37,012 bases of DNA from Candidatus Peribacteraceae bacterium (GCA_030750465.1 JASMHZ010000012.1:1-37012), one strand, 5' to 3'; positions 7,695 through 15,181 are shown, counted from the stretch's first letter. Notes: generated from the sequence alone by a model not told the origin. Numbers and translations: made by a program.

Positions 7695-8408
7695 TTAAGT
7701 AGATTCGGGGGGAGAATTTTCGGGTTCGGGTTCGGGTTCGGAATTAGCTTCTTTCTCTTCTTGCCCTTCTTCCTCTTTCTGTCCTTCTTCCGCCTCTTCT
7801 TTTGCTACCTGAAGTGCTTCTGCTTTCTCCTTTTTCTCCTTTTCCTCATTTGTCTCCTTTGCCTCCTTTTTAAACGGCATACCAATAGCTTTTAGTAGTA
7901 CTTTCGCCTCCTTATCGCTATCTGTAGTAGTGGTTATCTGCACTTGCAACCCGAAAATTTGCTTTGCGTCTGGCAAGGGAACCTCTGGGAAAATGGAATG
8001 GTCTTGGATGCCGATTGCATAATTGCCGTGTCCATCGAAATTGGTTGTAACTCCCCGGAAGTCACGGATGCGCGGTAAAGAGTAGCTGATCAAACGATCC
8101 AGAAACTCTTCCATTTGCTTGCCCCTTAGAGTAACCATCGCACCTACAACCATGCCTTCTCTTGTTTTAAAGTTGGAAATAGCAACACGCGCCTTGGTTA
8201 CAACAGGCTTTTGTCCTGTTATCTGTGCTAGTGAATCAATGACATATTGATGCATTTCTTTGCTATCCATTTTCGATTTATTAATTCCAACATTCACAAC
8301 AACTTTCTCTATGCGTGGGAGCGCATAAGTATTTTTGATTCCAAGATCTTTTTTCAAGTCTTTTGCAATTGGTCCTCTTAGCCGATCATGGAGTGATGCG
8401 TAAGCCAT
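7695..8408 (-). CDS. rplE: Ribosomal protein L5 with Glu/Lys tail
   Basis: A 5S rRNA-binding protein of the central protuberance. Core residues about 1-180 are clear: KVVVNVGINKSKMD, ITGQKPVVTKARVAISNFKT, RDFRGV and GNYAIGIQDHSIFPE. At 237 aa it exceeds the usual ~180 by a tail rich in Glu/Lys that ends in PEPEPE, encoded by a 6-nt gggttc repeat (7722-7740). Its start overlaps the L24 stop by one base. Confidence 0.96.
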   Translation of the reverse strand: MAYASLHDRLRGPIAKDLKKDLGIKNTYALPRIEKVVVNVGINKSKMDSKEMHQYVIDSLAQITGQKPVVTKARVAISNFKTREGMVVGAMVTLRGKQMEEFLDRLISYSLPRIRDFRGVTTNFDGHGNYAIGIQDHSIFPEVPLPDAKQIFGLQVQITTTTDSDKEAKVLLKAIGMPFKKEAKETNEEKEKKEKAEALQVAKEEAEEGQKEEEGQEEKEANSEPEPEPENSPPEST

Positions 8409-9004
8409 TATTCTCCGCGCTTGTGGGAAAATGAATCAGTATGTTTGCCTTGATCAGGTACAGGTCTATCTTCTTTTGATTTTGTTCCTTCTTTGTCATC
8501 CAATTCATCCATTGCTTCTGCACCGAATTTAAGGCCTTTCCAGAATGCTTTCTTGTCCGGCGCATCCACTCGCTCCGTCTTCTTTTCTTTCTTCACTTTT
8601 TCTTTTTCGGGCACAGCATGCTGTGCCCCTACAGAAGAATCTTTTGACTCCTTTTTGCCCTTTATATCCTTTTCGCCCTCCTTCTTCTCCGGTATCTTTC
8701 CAGCCTTAACTTCCTCACCGCTTCTCTTCGCAATCCTCTTCTTTCCGTTCTCTGTAACTTCGAAACCAATTCGTGTTCGCTTGTTGGATTTTGGATCAAC
8801 GAGCATCACATTGCTTGAATCTAATGAGGCTTCATACTTGATAATTTGCCCCGGTTTATTCACGCTTCCACGTATGTGCTTAGTTCGCATGTTGGCATCA
8901 CTAACTACCAAACGTCCATTGCCGAGTACCCTGAGCACACGCCCGGTTTTCCCTTTATCTTTGCCAGTTATGACTACGACTTGATCGCCGCTTCTAATTT
9001 TCAT
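8408..9004 (-). CDS. rplX: Ribosomal protein L24 with long charged tail and an in-frame palindromic insert
   Basis: A primary 23S rRNA-binding assembly initiator. The KOW motif is at the N-terminus ([20 protein letters not shown]), followed by [20 protein letters not shown] and the [12 protein letters not shown]-like segment. At 198 aa it is nearly twice the usual ~105. The tail after about residue 95 is Lys/Glu-rich, and residues about 125-132 (VGAQHAVP) are encoded by a perfect 20-bp palindrome that looks like an inserted repeat element. Four-base overlap with L14 and one-base overlap with L5. Confidence 0.94.
   Translation of the reverse strand: MKIRSGDQVVVITGKDKGKTGRVLRVLGNGRLVVSDANMRTKHIRGSVNKPGQIIKYEASLDSSNVMLVDPKSNKRTRIGFEVTENGKKRIAKRSGEEVKAGKIPEKKEGEKDIKGKKESKDSSVGAQHAVPEKEKVKKEKKTERVDAPDKKAFWKGLKFGAEAMDELDDKEGTKSKEDRPVPDQGKHTDSFSHKRGE
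8609..8628. repeat. Perfect 20-bp palindrome inside the L24 coding sequence
   Basis: The 20 bases are fully self-complementary with the centre gcatgc, flanked on one side by cctac. The insert keeps the reading frame and encodes GAQHAVP in a tail that is otherwise almost only Lys, Glu, Asp and Ser. This resembles small palindromic elements that insert in-frame in proteins (the Rickettsia palindromic elements are the known example). Confidence 0.8.
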
Positions 9005-9369
9005 AATACATCAGGAGCAAGTGAAATAATCTTCTGAAAACCGCTGGCACGCAGTTCTCTCGCAACCGGTCCAAATACGCGTGTTCCTTTGGGTAGACGA
9101 TCTCCACCAATTATTATGCACGCATTGTCATCGAATCTGATTGCACTGCCATCCTTTCTCTTAACCGGCTTCTTTGTGCGAACTACAACCACCTTTTCTA
9201 TTGCCTTCTTTTTAACTATACCACGCGGAGCCGCCTGCTTTACTGCAACAACCACAACGTCTCCTACAGATGCATAACGCCTGCGAGAACCTCCCAGAAC
9301 TTTGATGCACATTACCTTTTTTGCACCAGTATTATCGGCCACATTTAGGACGGTATTATCCTGAATCAT
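9001..9369 (-). CDS. rplN: Ribosomal protein L14
   Basis: A large-subunit protein at the subunit interface. Exactly the usual length (122 aa). The start [20 protein letters not shown] and the end [13 protein letters not shown] are family signatures. It is one of the few proteins of this cluster with no extension. Four-base overlaps (ATGA type) on both sides suggest translational coupling with S17 and L24. Confidence 0.97.
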   Translation of the reverse strand: MIQDNTVLNVADNTGAKKVMCIKVLGGSRRRYASVGDVVVVAVKQAAPRGIVKKKAIEKVVVVRTKKPVKRKDGSAIRFDDNACIIIGGDRLPKGTRVFGPVARELRASGFQKIISLAPDVL

Positions 9370-9779
9370 GAATTGGAATTATCGGTAGTAGAATTAGAAT
9401 CTTGTGAAGGGGACTTGGGATTCGGGACTTGGGATTCGGGTTCTTTATCTCCCTGATCCCCGATCCCAGATCCCCCTTCCCTTTTTTCCCCATGAATCGC
9501 CTCTTCAATTCCTTCCTCTTCCTTAATGTCGCTAACTCGTGGAACGCGACCAAGCACTTCAATTACTTTAAACTTCTTTAGCTTGCTGATCGGTCTGCAC
9601 TCGGTGATTACAACCGTGTCGCCTTCGATCAAATCATCCATTCCTTTTGCATCCGCCAAGAACTTTTTGCTCTTGCGAAAACGCTTTTTATAAATAGGGT
9701 GGAAAGCATGACGGTGTACAGTCACTGTCACAGTACCTGTCATCTTGGCCGATGTTACAACTCCTTTCTTTTTTCTCAT
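9366..9779 (-). CDS. rpsQ: Ribosomal protein S17 with repeat-encoded tail
   Basis: A 16S rRNA 5'-domain binding protein. Residues 1-85 are the OB-fold core ([40 protein letters not shown]). The protein is 137 aa against about 85 usually; the extra C-terminus ([17 protein letters not shown] and upstream Gly/Asp-rich part) is translated from heptamer arrays. The overlap with L29 is four bases and with L14 four bases. Confidence 0.94.
   Translation of the reverse strand: MRKKKGVVTSAKMTGTVTVTVHRHAFHPIYKKRFRKSKKFLADAKGMDDLIEGDTVVITECRPISKLKKFKVIEVLGRVPRVSDIKEEEGIEEAIHGEKREGGSGIGDQGDKEPESQVPNPKSPSQDSNSTTDNSNS
9410..9477 (-). repeat. Heptamer arrays inside the 3' end of S17
   Basis: Units gggactt, gggattc, gggactt, gggattc (9410-9437) face tccctga, tccccga, tcccaga, tccccct (9450-9477). 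The arms are partly complementary (gggattc against gatccc-type units). The arrays are wholly within the coding sequence and produce the S17 tail. Because 7 is not a multiple of 3, the same DNA unit is read in shifting frames. Confidence 0.88.
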
Positions 9780-10054
9780 GATTTTTTGGAGGAAACAGAA
9801 GAATCAGAAGAAACAGAAGAATCAGAGGAGATATTCTTTTGACTCCTTTCACTCTTTTGTCTCTTTTCATTAAGAATCGTCTTCATCCTAGCAAGTTGCT
9901 TCTTCTCTTTCTTGTACTTTGCCGAATCTTTTTCTTTATTCATTTTTACACTGAGTCTGAGCTTTGCACTTAGTGAAGATTGCTCTTTGACCTCTCTGAG
10001 GAGATCCTCTATGGGCATGTTCATAAGCTCTTTAATGGAAATTTTGGCAGGCAT
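9776..10054 (-). CDS. rpmC: Ribosomal protein L29 with Ser-rich tail
   Basis: A small two-helix protein at the peptide exit tunnel. The helical core (MPIEDLLREVKEQSSLSAKL and KKEKKQLARMKTILNEKR) is clear over residues 12-65. The total of 92 aa is longer than the usual ~65 because of a C-terminal Ser/Val/Asp tail made by a 9-nt repeat also found in L4 and L22. It lies 171 nt after L16, the largest gap within the S10 part. Confidence 0.93.
   Translation of the reverse strand: MPAKISIKELMNMPIEDLLREVKEQSSLSAKLRLSVKMNKEKDSAKYKKEKKQLARMKTILNEKRQKSERSQKNISSDSSVSSDSSVSSKKS
9789..9830 (-). repeat. 9-nt tandem repeat encoding the L29 Ser-rich tail
   Basis: Plus-strand units gaggaaaca, gaagaatca, gaagaaaca, gaagaatca follow one another exactly (9789-9824), then gaggag. 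Read on the minus strand in this frame they give repeated DSS/VSS. Confidence 0.9.
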
Positions 10055-10225
10055 CTCAGAAAATATACAAATTGGATAAAGTTATATCAACAATAAGCCT
10101 AATGAAAATCGGATCATTTCCTTGTCTCCTCTCCACCCTCAGGGGGGAGAGCCTGCCTGCCGGACAGGCAGGGGTAGGGTGAGGGGGGCCTAAGTTTGTG
10201 ATCAATGAATGCATAATGTTAAATA
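10055..10225 (-). repeat. L16-L29 spacer with large GC-rich hairpin
   Basis: 171 nt without a gene. An inner stem cctgcctg (10152-10159) / caggcagg (10165-10172) with a 5-nt loop is nested in an outer stem caccct (10134-10139) / agggtg (10176-10181), with G-runs on both sides. No T-tract follows in the direction of transcription, so it looks more like a mobile palindromic repeat or an RNA processing site than a terminator. The remainder is AT-rich with no ORF. Confidence 0.7.
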
Positions 10226-10645
10226 CTATCTAGCGATTTTGGTTACAACACGGGTTTTAATTGGCATTTTATGTCCTGCAAGACGCAAGGCTTCGCGAGC
10301 TGCCGATTCGGAGATCCCATCCATTTCGAACAGAATAGCACCGGATTTCACAACAGTACCGAAATATTCTGGTGCTCCTTTTCCGGATCCCATAGGAACT
10401 TCGGCAGCCTTTTTGGTTACAGGAGTATGTGGGAAAATTCTTACCCAAATCTTTCCCCCTCGTTGAACAGAATGTGTCATTGCTCTTCTAGCTGCCTCGA
10501 TTTGTCTCGCAGTTACTTCTCCATTTGATTGTGCTTTTAATCCGATGAACCCATACGCAAGCTTGTGCCCGCGATAAGCTTTACCACTGAACGCCCCTCG
10601 GCGCCTATGGTGTTTCCTGTGCTTTAGTTTTTTGGGCTCTAACAT
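10226..10645 (-). CDS. rplP: Ribosomal protein L16
   Basis: A large-subunit protein near the A-site tRNA. 139 aa, normal length. The start MLEPKKLKHRKHHRRRGAF, the segment LKAQSNGEVTARQIEAARRA and the motif KIWVRIFPHTPVTKKAAEVP are diagnostic. GSGKGAPEYF is the conserved loop. Two nt separate it from S3. Confidence 0.97.
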   Translation of the reverse strand: MLEPKKLKHRKHHRRRGAFSGKAYRGHKLAYGFIGLKAQSNGEVTARQIEAARRAMTHSVQRGGKIWVRIFPHTPVTKKAAEVPMGSGKGAPEYFGTVVKSGAILFEMDGISESAAREALRLAGHKMPIKTRVVTKIAR

Positions 10646-10647
10646 AA

Positions 10648-11319
10648 TTATAATTCTGATTCGGACAAAGAAGTAGTATGAATATGTTCGACCTTCTTAA
10701 AGACCATTCCTTTATAGACCCAAACTTGTACTCCAATGGTTCCATAAGTGGTTACGGCACCACGTTTGGCGAACTGAACGTTCGCACGCAAAGTCTGCAA
10801 AGGAATGTTCCCGTCTTTGAAAAGTTCTGACCTGGCAATGTCTGCCCCATTCAAGCGCCCAGAAACACGGATCTTTATACCAACTGCACCGGCCTGCATT
10901 GCTTTCTCGAGCGACATTTTGGCAGCCCTTCTGTATGGCATGCGCCTTTGAATCTGACCTTGAATTGTTTCCGCAATCACTGCGGCATCCGAATCGGGGC
11001 TTCTTATTTCCTGTATGTTTACCTCGAAAGAACCTCCGAATTTCTTTTCCAATTCTTTTCTTAAGGTTTCGATCGCCACTCCTTGTTTCCCAATAATAAC
11101 TCCTGGCTTGCTTGTATGAATGGTAAGTGAAATCTTCTTGCTCCTATCAATATCAACCCCGCTAACCCCTGCATCTTGGAATTTCTCTGTTATATACCTT
11201 CTGATCTTCATATCCTGAACAAACAGATCTCGGTATTTCTTTCCGGAAGCAAACCAAGTACTTGGCCATGAGTACGTCATGCCTAGTCTGATGCCGTTGG
11301 GATTAACTTTTTGACCCAT
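10648..11319 (-). CDS. rpsC: Ribosomal protein S3
   Basis: A small-subunit head protein at the mRNA entry. 223 aa, normal length. The start MGQKVNPNGIRLGMTYSWPS, a KH domain (about 60-110, with SKPGVIIGKQGVAIETLR) and the C-domain motif RMPYRRAAKMSLEKAMQAGA are present. Three nt after the L22 stop. Confidence 0.97.
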   Translation of the reverse strand: MGQKVNPNGIRLGMTYSWPSTWFASGKKYRDLFVQDMKIRRYITEKFQDAGVSGVDIDRSKKISLTIHTSKPGVIIGKQGVAIETLRKELEKKFGGSFEVNIQEIRSPDSDAAVIAETIQGQIQRRMPYRRAAKMSLEKAMQAGAVGIKIRVSGRLNGADIARSELFKDGNIPLQTLRANVQFAKRGAVTTYGTIGVQVWVYKGMVFKKVEHIHTTSLSESEL

Positions 11320-11322
11320 AAT

Positions 11323-11874
11323 CTAAGAGGAAACAGAAGATGAAGAAGAATCAGAAGAACCAGAGGATTTTTTAGACTTAGCAGAAACCTTGGGGCTGGA
11401 GGTGGTTTTCTTCTTAGAAGAACCTTTCTCCGTGTCCGTTTTTGACTTTGAACTATCCTGTTTTACCTTGTTTTTGACCTTTTGTGAAGAATCTTTCTCC
11501 TTTTTCTCTTTTTTTTCTTTTAACTCTTTTTTCTCTTTCCCCCCAGAATCAGCAACCCCCAGCGTCAAAGATATATGACTCAAGAACTTCCTGATCGACC
11601 TAACCCTCCCTCTCGCCATTGGAATTCCTCTGTGATATGCCTGCGCCTGATTAACAATCAAAGATTTGATAACAAGCTCATCAGGATTCTGATTATCGTT
11701 ATTCTGCGCATTTGCCATCGCCGATCTTAGTAATCGCTCGAGTATTCTTGCGGCGTTTTTATTCGTACTCTCAAGAACTTCAAGCGCCTCTGGTACACTT
11801 TTGCCGCGTATCATCTTGGCAATTAGGTTTGCCTTCTTGGGAGCTATGCGCGTTGATTTTAGATGGGCTTTCAT
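11323..11874 (-). CDS. rplV: Ribosomal protein L22 with Lys/Ser-rich tail
   Basis: A tunnel-lining large-subunit protein. The core (about 1-112) includes RIAPKKANLIAKMIRGKSV, ERLLRSAMANAQNN and the hairpin RGIPMARGRVRSIRKFLSHI. The protein is 183 aa against about 110; the tail is Lys/Glu/Ser-rich and ends SSDSSSSSVSS, encoded by the same 9-nt repeat as the L4 and L29 tails. Confidence 0.95.
   Translation of the reverse strand: MKAHLKSTRIAPKKANLIAKMIRGKSVPEALEVLESTNKNAARILERLLRSAMANAQNNDNQNPDELVIKSLIVNQAQAYHRGIPMARGRVRSIRKFLSHISLTLGVADSGGKEKKELKEKKEKKEKDSSQKVKNKVKQDSSKSKTDTEKGSSKKKTTSSPKVSAKSKKSSGSSDSSSSSVSS
11327..11362 (-). repeat. 9-nt tandem repeat encoding the L22 Ser-rich C-terminus
   Basis: Four consecutive plus-strand units: gaggaaaca, gaagatgaa, gaagaatca, gaagaacca. 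Three of the four units occur identically in L4. The phase relative to the stop codon (offset 1) is the same as in L4 and L29. Confidence 0.9.
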
Positions 11875-11890
11875 AATTATTTGTTAATTA

Positions 11891-12193
11891 TTATCCGGCT
11901 GGTTTGAATCCGGCTTTAGATTGAGCCTCCGCCATTTTTCCTCCGTGTGTTTTGAACTTTGTTGTCCACGCGAATTCACCAAGCTTGTGACCAACCATCT
12001 GTTCAGTGATATAAACTGGGATAAAGTCTTTCCCATTGTGAACAGCGAAAGTAAATCCTACGAATTCCGGTGGAATATCGCAGTCGCGTGCCCAGGTTTT
12101 AATGATTTTCTTCTCTCCAGCTTCCATCATTTTCATAACTTTCTTGAGAAGTCTCTCATCTACGTATGGGCCTTTTTTGAGTGATCTGGACAT
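11891..12193 (-). CDS. rpsS: Ribosomal protein S19
   Basis: A small-subunit head protein contacting the A-site finger. 100 aa. The start [19 protein letters not shown] and the motif [11 protein letters not shown] are diagnostic. It lies between L2 (17 nt) and L22 (16 nt) as usual. The last residues (KAGFKPAG) are a slight extension. Confidence 0.97.
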   Translation of the reverse strand: MSRSLKKGPYVDERLLKKVMKMMEAGEKKIIKTWARDCDIPPEFVGFTFAVHNGKDFIPVYITEQMVGHKLGEFAWTTKFKTHGGKMAEAQSKAGFKPAG

Positions 12194-12210
12194 AATAGAA
12201 ATAGGAAAAA

Positions 12211-13065
12211 TTAACGCTTGCGCTTCTTGCGCGTGCGTCTTCGAATAATTAAATCATTTGAATACTTCTTTACATTTCTAGTTTTAACACCAAGGGCTTT
12301 CTTTCCCCAAGGAGTCTTCGGCCCTTTCTTCATTCCAACTGGAGCATGCCCTTCTCCTCCACCATGCGGATGATCCGCAGCATTCATAGATTTCCCTAGA
12401 ACTTGAGGCCGCTTGCCAAGCCATCTTTGTCTTCCTGCTTTTCCAATTCTAACTAGATTGTGCTCTGGATTGGAAACAGTACCGACTGATGCGTAACAAT
12501 TGCTTCGAACTTTTCGCGCTTCTCCGCTTGGAAGTTGAATCAAAGCAAAATCTCCATCAATGCCCATAAGAGTTGCAGAAGTTCCAGCCGATCTGACGAT
12601 CTGTCCTCCTTTTCCGGGAACCAACTCGACATTGTAAACCTTGTAACCAGAAGGAATGAACTTCAATTGCATTCTATTCCCTGTTTTTACCTTTGTCCTC
12701 TCTCCACATACAACTTGATCACCAACCACGAGGCCGTCAGGTGCAATAATGTATCGCTTTTCACCATCGACATAATTAACCAAAGCAATTGATGCAGAAC
12801 GATTTGGATCGTACTCGAGAGATGCGACTTTGCCGGGGATACCTGCCTTGTCTGATCTCTTGAAATCAATATTTCGATAAAGTCGTTTATGTCCTCCTCC
12901 ACGATGCCTAACTGATATACGGCCTGTTGATGTACTTCGACCAGACAGGCTCTTTTTGCCCTTGGATAAGCGCTTTTCTGGCCTCTTCTTGGTAAGATGA
13001 TCGGTCGTCATGACACTCATGCTACGTCGTCCTGGGCTCGTTGGTTTTAGCTTCTTAATTGGCAT
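12211..13065 (-). CDS. rplB: Ribosomal protein L2
   Basis: A 23S rRNA-binding protein needed for subunit association and peptidyl transfer. 284 aa, close to the usual 275. The segments [40 protein letters not shown] and the functional loop [18 protein letters not shown] (with the key His in HPHGGGEG) are all present. It directly abuts L23 with no gap. Confidence 0.97.
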   Translation of the reverse strand: MPIKKLKPTSPGRRSMSVMTTDHLTKKRPEKRLSKGKKSLSGRSTSTGRISVRHRGGGHKRLYRNIDFKRSDKAGIPGKVASLEYDPNRSASIALVNYVDGEKRYIIAPDGLVVGDQVVCGERTKVKTGNRMQLKFIPSGYKVYNVELVPGKGGQIVRSAGTSATLMGIDGDFALIQLPSGEARKVRSNCYASVGTVSNPEHNLVRIGKAGRQRWLGKRPQVLGKSMNAADHPHGGGEGHAPVGMKKGPKTPWGKKALGVKTRNVKKYSNDLIIRRRTRKKRKR

Positions 13066-13359
13066 TTAAGTTTTGAAGGTAGCAATATCAAGCGGCTTAC
13101 TCTTTGATTCCAAAGTAACCATAACTTTTTTGAAAGGATGCCTCTTTTCCATCACTCCACCTCTGAAACTTCTAGTTTTTGCAGCTACGCACATTACTCT
13201 AACTGACACTGCCTCAACATCGTAATACCTCTTAAGTGCAGCCTTCACATCAATTTTAGTTGCCTTTTTAGCAACCCTAAGAGTGTACGTGCGCTGACCC
13301 TTAAGGCGTTCTGCCTTTTCGGTTACAACTTGGCCGATGATAACGCGAGAGAGATCCAT
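13066..13359 (-). CDS. rplW: Ribosomal protein L23
   Basis: A protein at the tunnel exit that docks SRP and trigger factor. I start at 13359 (MDLSRVIIGQVVTEKAERLK, 97 aa), one base after the L4 stop, because this matches the family N-terminus; the open frame upstream is antisense-like repeat overlapping L4. The end (KRHPFKKVMVTLESKSKPLD) is typical of L23. Confidence 0.95.
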   Translation of the reverse strand: MDLSRVIIGQVVTEKAERLKGQRTYTLRVAKKATKIDVKAALKRYYDVEAVSVRVMCVAAKTRSFRGGVMEKRHPFKKVMVTLESKSKPLDIATFKT

Positions 13360-13360
13360 A

Positions 13361-14128
13361 TTATTTAGAAGAACCAGAGGAAACAGAAGAATCAGAGGAA
13401 ACAGAGGATTTCTTTGTTTTTGCATCAACTTTTTTCGCATCATCATCGCCCTCACTCTTCTGTTTCTTCTGTTTCTTCTGACTCTCCTGTTTCTTTTCTT
13501 TTGTGCTAAACAATTCTTCGACCACCTTCAATGCATCAACAACGAAGACGATATGCCACGCACCCAATACATCTTCCGCATTAAGCCCTCCCGCCTGAAT
13601 TACTTTTACTTTTGGAATATTACTAACAGAAAGTGTAAGTGCCTTGTGATTCTGAGGCGTCACAAAGAGAATTTTTCTCCCAATATCTACAGGGAGCTTC
13701 TCCAGTAACTTCATCATATCTTTTGTTTTAATTGTATCTGGATAATTTTCGAGACCGATAATTTTTTTGTTCTGAGCTTGCATAGACAAACATGATTTGA
13801 GTGCGGCCCACCTCATTTTCTTTGGCATATCTTTTCTGTAGTTAGCGTTCTTAAGAGGACCAAAAGCTTTGTTTCCTCCTCGCAGTAGCGGGCTTCTGAT
13901 CGATCCTCTTCGAGCACGCCCTGTTCCTTTTTGAGCGAAAAGCTTGCGGGTTGATCCTTGGATCTCACCTCTTCCCTTTGTATGCGCAACAACAGTCCTG
14001 CGATTGCCTTGATGTCTCACGACTGCCTGATGCATCAGTCCCTCATTAATTGGAGCTTCGAAGAGGTTCTTCGGCAATGTTGCCGTTCCCTTCTTTGTGC
14101 CTGTGGCAGTGTAAACATCGATAGTCAT
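13361..14128 (-). CDS. rplD: Ribosomal protein L4 with Lys/Gln- and Ser-rich tail
   Basis: A tunnel-constriction protein and, in many bacteria, an autogenous regulator of the S10 operon. Core residues 1-205 include VRHQGNRRTVVAHTKGRGEI, GTGRARRGSIRSPLLRGGNK and FGPLKNANYRKDMPKKMRWA. At 255 aa it exceeds the usual ~205; the tail has a KKQESQKKQKKQK part and a Ser-rich end, made by the same 9-nt unit in opposite orientations. Its start overlaps the L3 stop by one base. Confidence 0.95.
   Translation of the reverse strand: MTIDVYTATGTKKGTATLPKNLFEAPINEGLMHQAVVRHQGNRRTVVAHTKGRGEIQGSTRKLFAQKGTGRARRGSIRSPLLRGGNKAFGPLKNANYRKDMPKKMRWAALKSCLSMQAQNKKIIGLENYPDTIKTKDMMKLLEKLPVDIGRKILFVTPQNHKALTLSVSNIPKVKVIQAGGLNAEDVLGAWHIVFVVDALKVVEELFSTKEKKQESQKKQKKQKSEGDDDAKKVDAKTKKSSVSSDSSVSSGSSK
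13368..13403 (-). repeat. 9-nt tandem repeat encoding the L4 Ser-rich C-terminus
   Basis: Four plus-strand units: gaagaacca, gaggaaaca, gaagaatca, gaggaaaca. The middle two and their flanks share 20 identical bases with the L29 tract. Confidence 0.9.
13461..13496 (+). repeat. Inverted copy of the 9-nt repeat inside L4
   Basis: Plus-strand units tgtttcttc, tgtttcttc, tgactctcc, tgtttcttt. The first is the exact reverse complement of gaagaaaca found in L29. It encodes the Lys/Gln part of the L4 tail and can pair with the Ser-coding copy 57 nt downstream in the mRNA. Confidence 0.85.
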
Positions 14129-14745
14129 TATTCTTTGGATTCAGGTGAAGATTCAACGGTAACAAAAACTGTTGCGCCGGTTGGACCCGGAACAGGGCCT
14201 TTAACGCAAATCACTCCTTTCTCCGGATCTGAGGTTATAACAGGCCTTTTACTCAAAGTTACCTTATCGTTTCCCATGCGACCCGGCATTTTTTGTCCTT
14301 TTAGGACTCTACCCGGAAATGCACACATTCCGATCGATCCTCCACGTCTGTGGCTATGTGAACCGTGGGTTTTGGGCCCTCCATGAAACCCATGACGCTT
14401 GATAACTCCCTGGAATCCCTTTCCTTTACTTATACCACTTACTGTCACAATGCTTTCTGCCGGAATTAACTTCGCTGTTAGTTCAGTTCCGGGATCCAAT
14501 CCTTCCAGAGATTCAACCTCCCACTCTTTCTGAACTTTGAATTTAGTGTGCTCTTTGCCTTTTCTTGTTTTCCATTTTTTTGGTCCAATCCCAAGAACAA
14601 CCGCATTGTAACCATCTTTCTCCTCAGTTTTGGTTCTGACAATGATATTCGGCTCAACCTCCAAATATGTTACAGGCACAGCCTCTCCTGTTTCTAGGAA
14701 GACCCTGGACATGCCGGCTTTCTTTGCAATAAGACCTTTGCACAC
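14128..14745 (-). CDS. rplC: Ribosomal protein L3 (GTG start)
   Basis: An early assembly protein near the peptidyl-transferase centre. 205 aa, normal length. GLIAKKAGMSRVFLETGEAV is the N-terminus, and the central loop FQGVIKRHGFHGGPKTHGSH is diagnostic, followed by GSIGMCAFPGRVLKGQKMPG. I keep the GTG at 14745, directly before the conserved start; no ATG fits. It is the first gene of the block: no S10 gene lies upstream, and its leader may be structured. Confidence 0.96.
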   Translation of the reverse strand: MCKGLIAKKAGMSRVFLETGEAVPVTYLEVEPNIIVRTKTEEKDGYNAVVLGIGPKKWKTRKGKEHTKFKVQKEWEVESLEGLDPGTELTAKLIPAESIVTVSGISKGKGFQGVIKRHGFHGGPKTHGSHSHRRGGSIGMCAFPGRVLKGQKMPGRMGNDKVTLSKRPVITSDPEKGVICVKGPVPGPTGATVFVTVESSPESKE

Positions 14746-14798
14746 TTGTACTGAGTGGAATCGAAGTAAATTGCTTAAACAGAATCTGACACTTGGAG

Positions 14799-14839
14799 GT
14801 TCTTGAAGTCCGGGTTGTCATAAGACGTCGGACAGGAAC
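14799..14839 (-). promoter_or_regulatory. Nested hairpin in the L3 leader
   Basis: In the transcribed strand three helices are nested: GUUC/GAAC, GUCCG/CGGAC and GUC/GAC with loop UUAU, separated by small internal loops (CU against UUCAA). The structure ends about 54 nt upstream of the L3 GTG. This position is where autogenous leader elements for S10-operon proteins occur, but I cannot match it to a known leader class. Confidence 0.45.
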
Positions 14840-14961
14840 ATAAGATTGCCTTTAGCCAGAATGGCTTACCAGGCTTCTCGCATCAGTAGAAGCACTGTAA
14901 TTGGAAATATCGTGGTGAGTCAATGATTTTGTTATAGAAATACTTTCTTGAAAAAGACCTC

Positions 14962-15018
14962 TAGATACACCCGCCCCCCACGGGGTGGGTAAAACGTTGG
15001 TGGGCGGGCCGGTATCTA
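14962..15018. repeat. 57-bp imperfect palindromic element
   Basis: Outer arms tagatac (14962-14968) and gtatcta (15012-15018) and inner arms cccgccc (14970-14976) and gggcggg (15002-15008) frame a GC-rich centre with cccc-ac-gggg. The composition differs from the AT-rich surroundings, which suggests an inserted repeat of the REP/MITE type. Confidence 0.65.
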
Positions 15019-15181
15019 ATAGTGGCATCTCGGAATTTCCCGTCAATACCATCTCAAAATTTTCCGGCACTTAAGTTCACTTTCCAGCTTGAACTAGGGC
15101 TGAAATAGGGTTTATGTGGAAAGGGAACAGTTATAAAAATGGTGGAATATATCCACAATACTAAGTTATCCTACTTAAGTC

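Larger units (their letters stand above)
14746..15181. other. Intergenic region between L3 and the zinc-ribbon gene
   Basis: 436 nt without a convincing gene. It holds a nested hairpin close to L3, a 57-bp palindromic element, and both divergent promoters. On the minus strand TTGACG followed after 17 nt by ACTATT (about 15007-15037) is a weak sigma70-like candidate for the ribosomal operon. On the plus strand an inverted repeat gtgga/tccac (15142-15156) lies 26 nt before the zinc-ribbon start. Confidence 0.55.

Noticed and set aside
14852-15070. A 72-codon minus-strand frame upstream of L3
   Set aside because: It spans the GC-rich palindrome, has no recognisable domain, and its composition follows the repeat rather than a protein.
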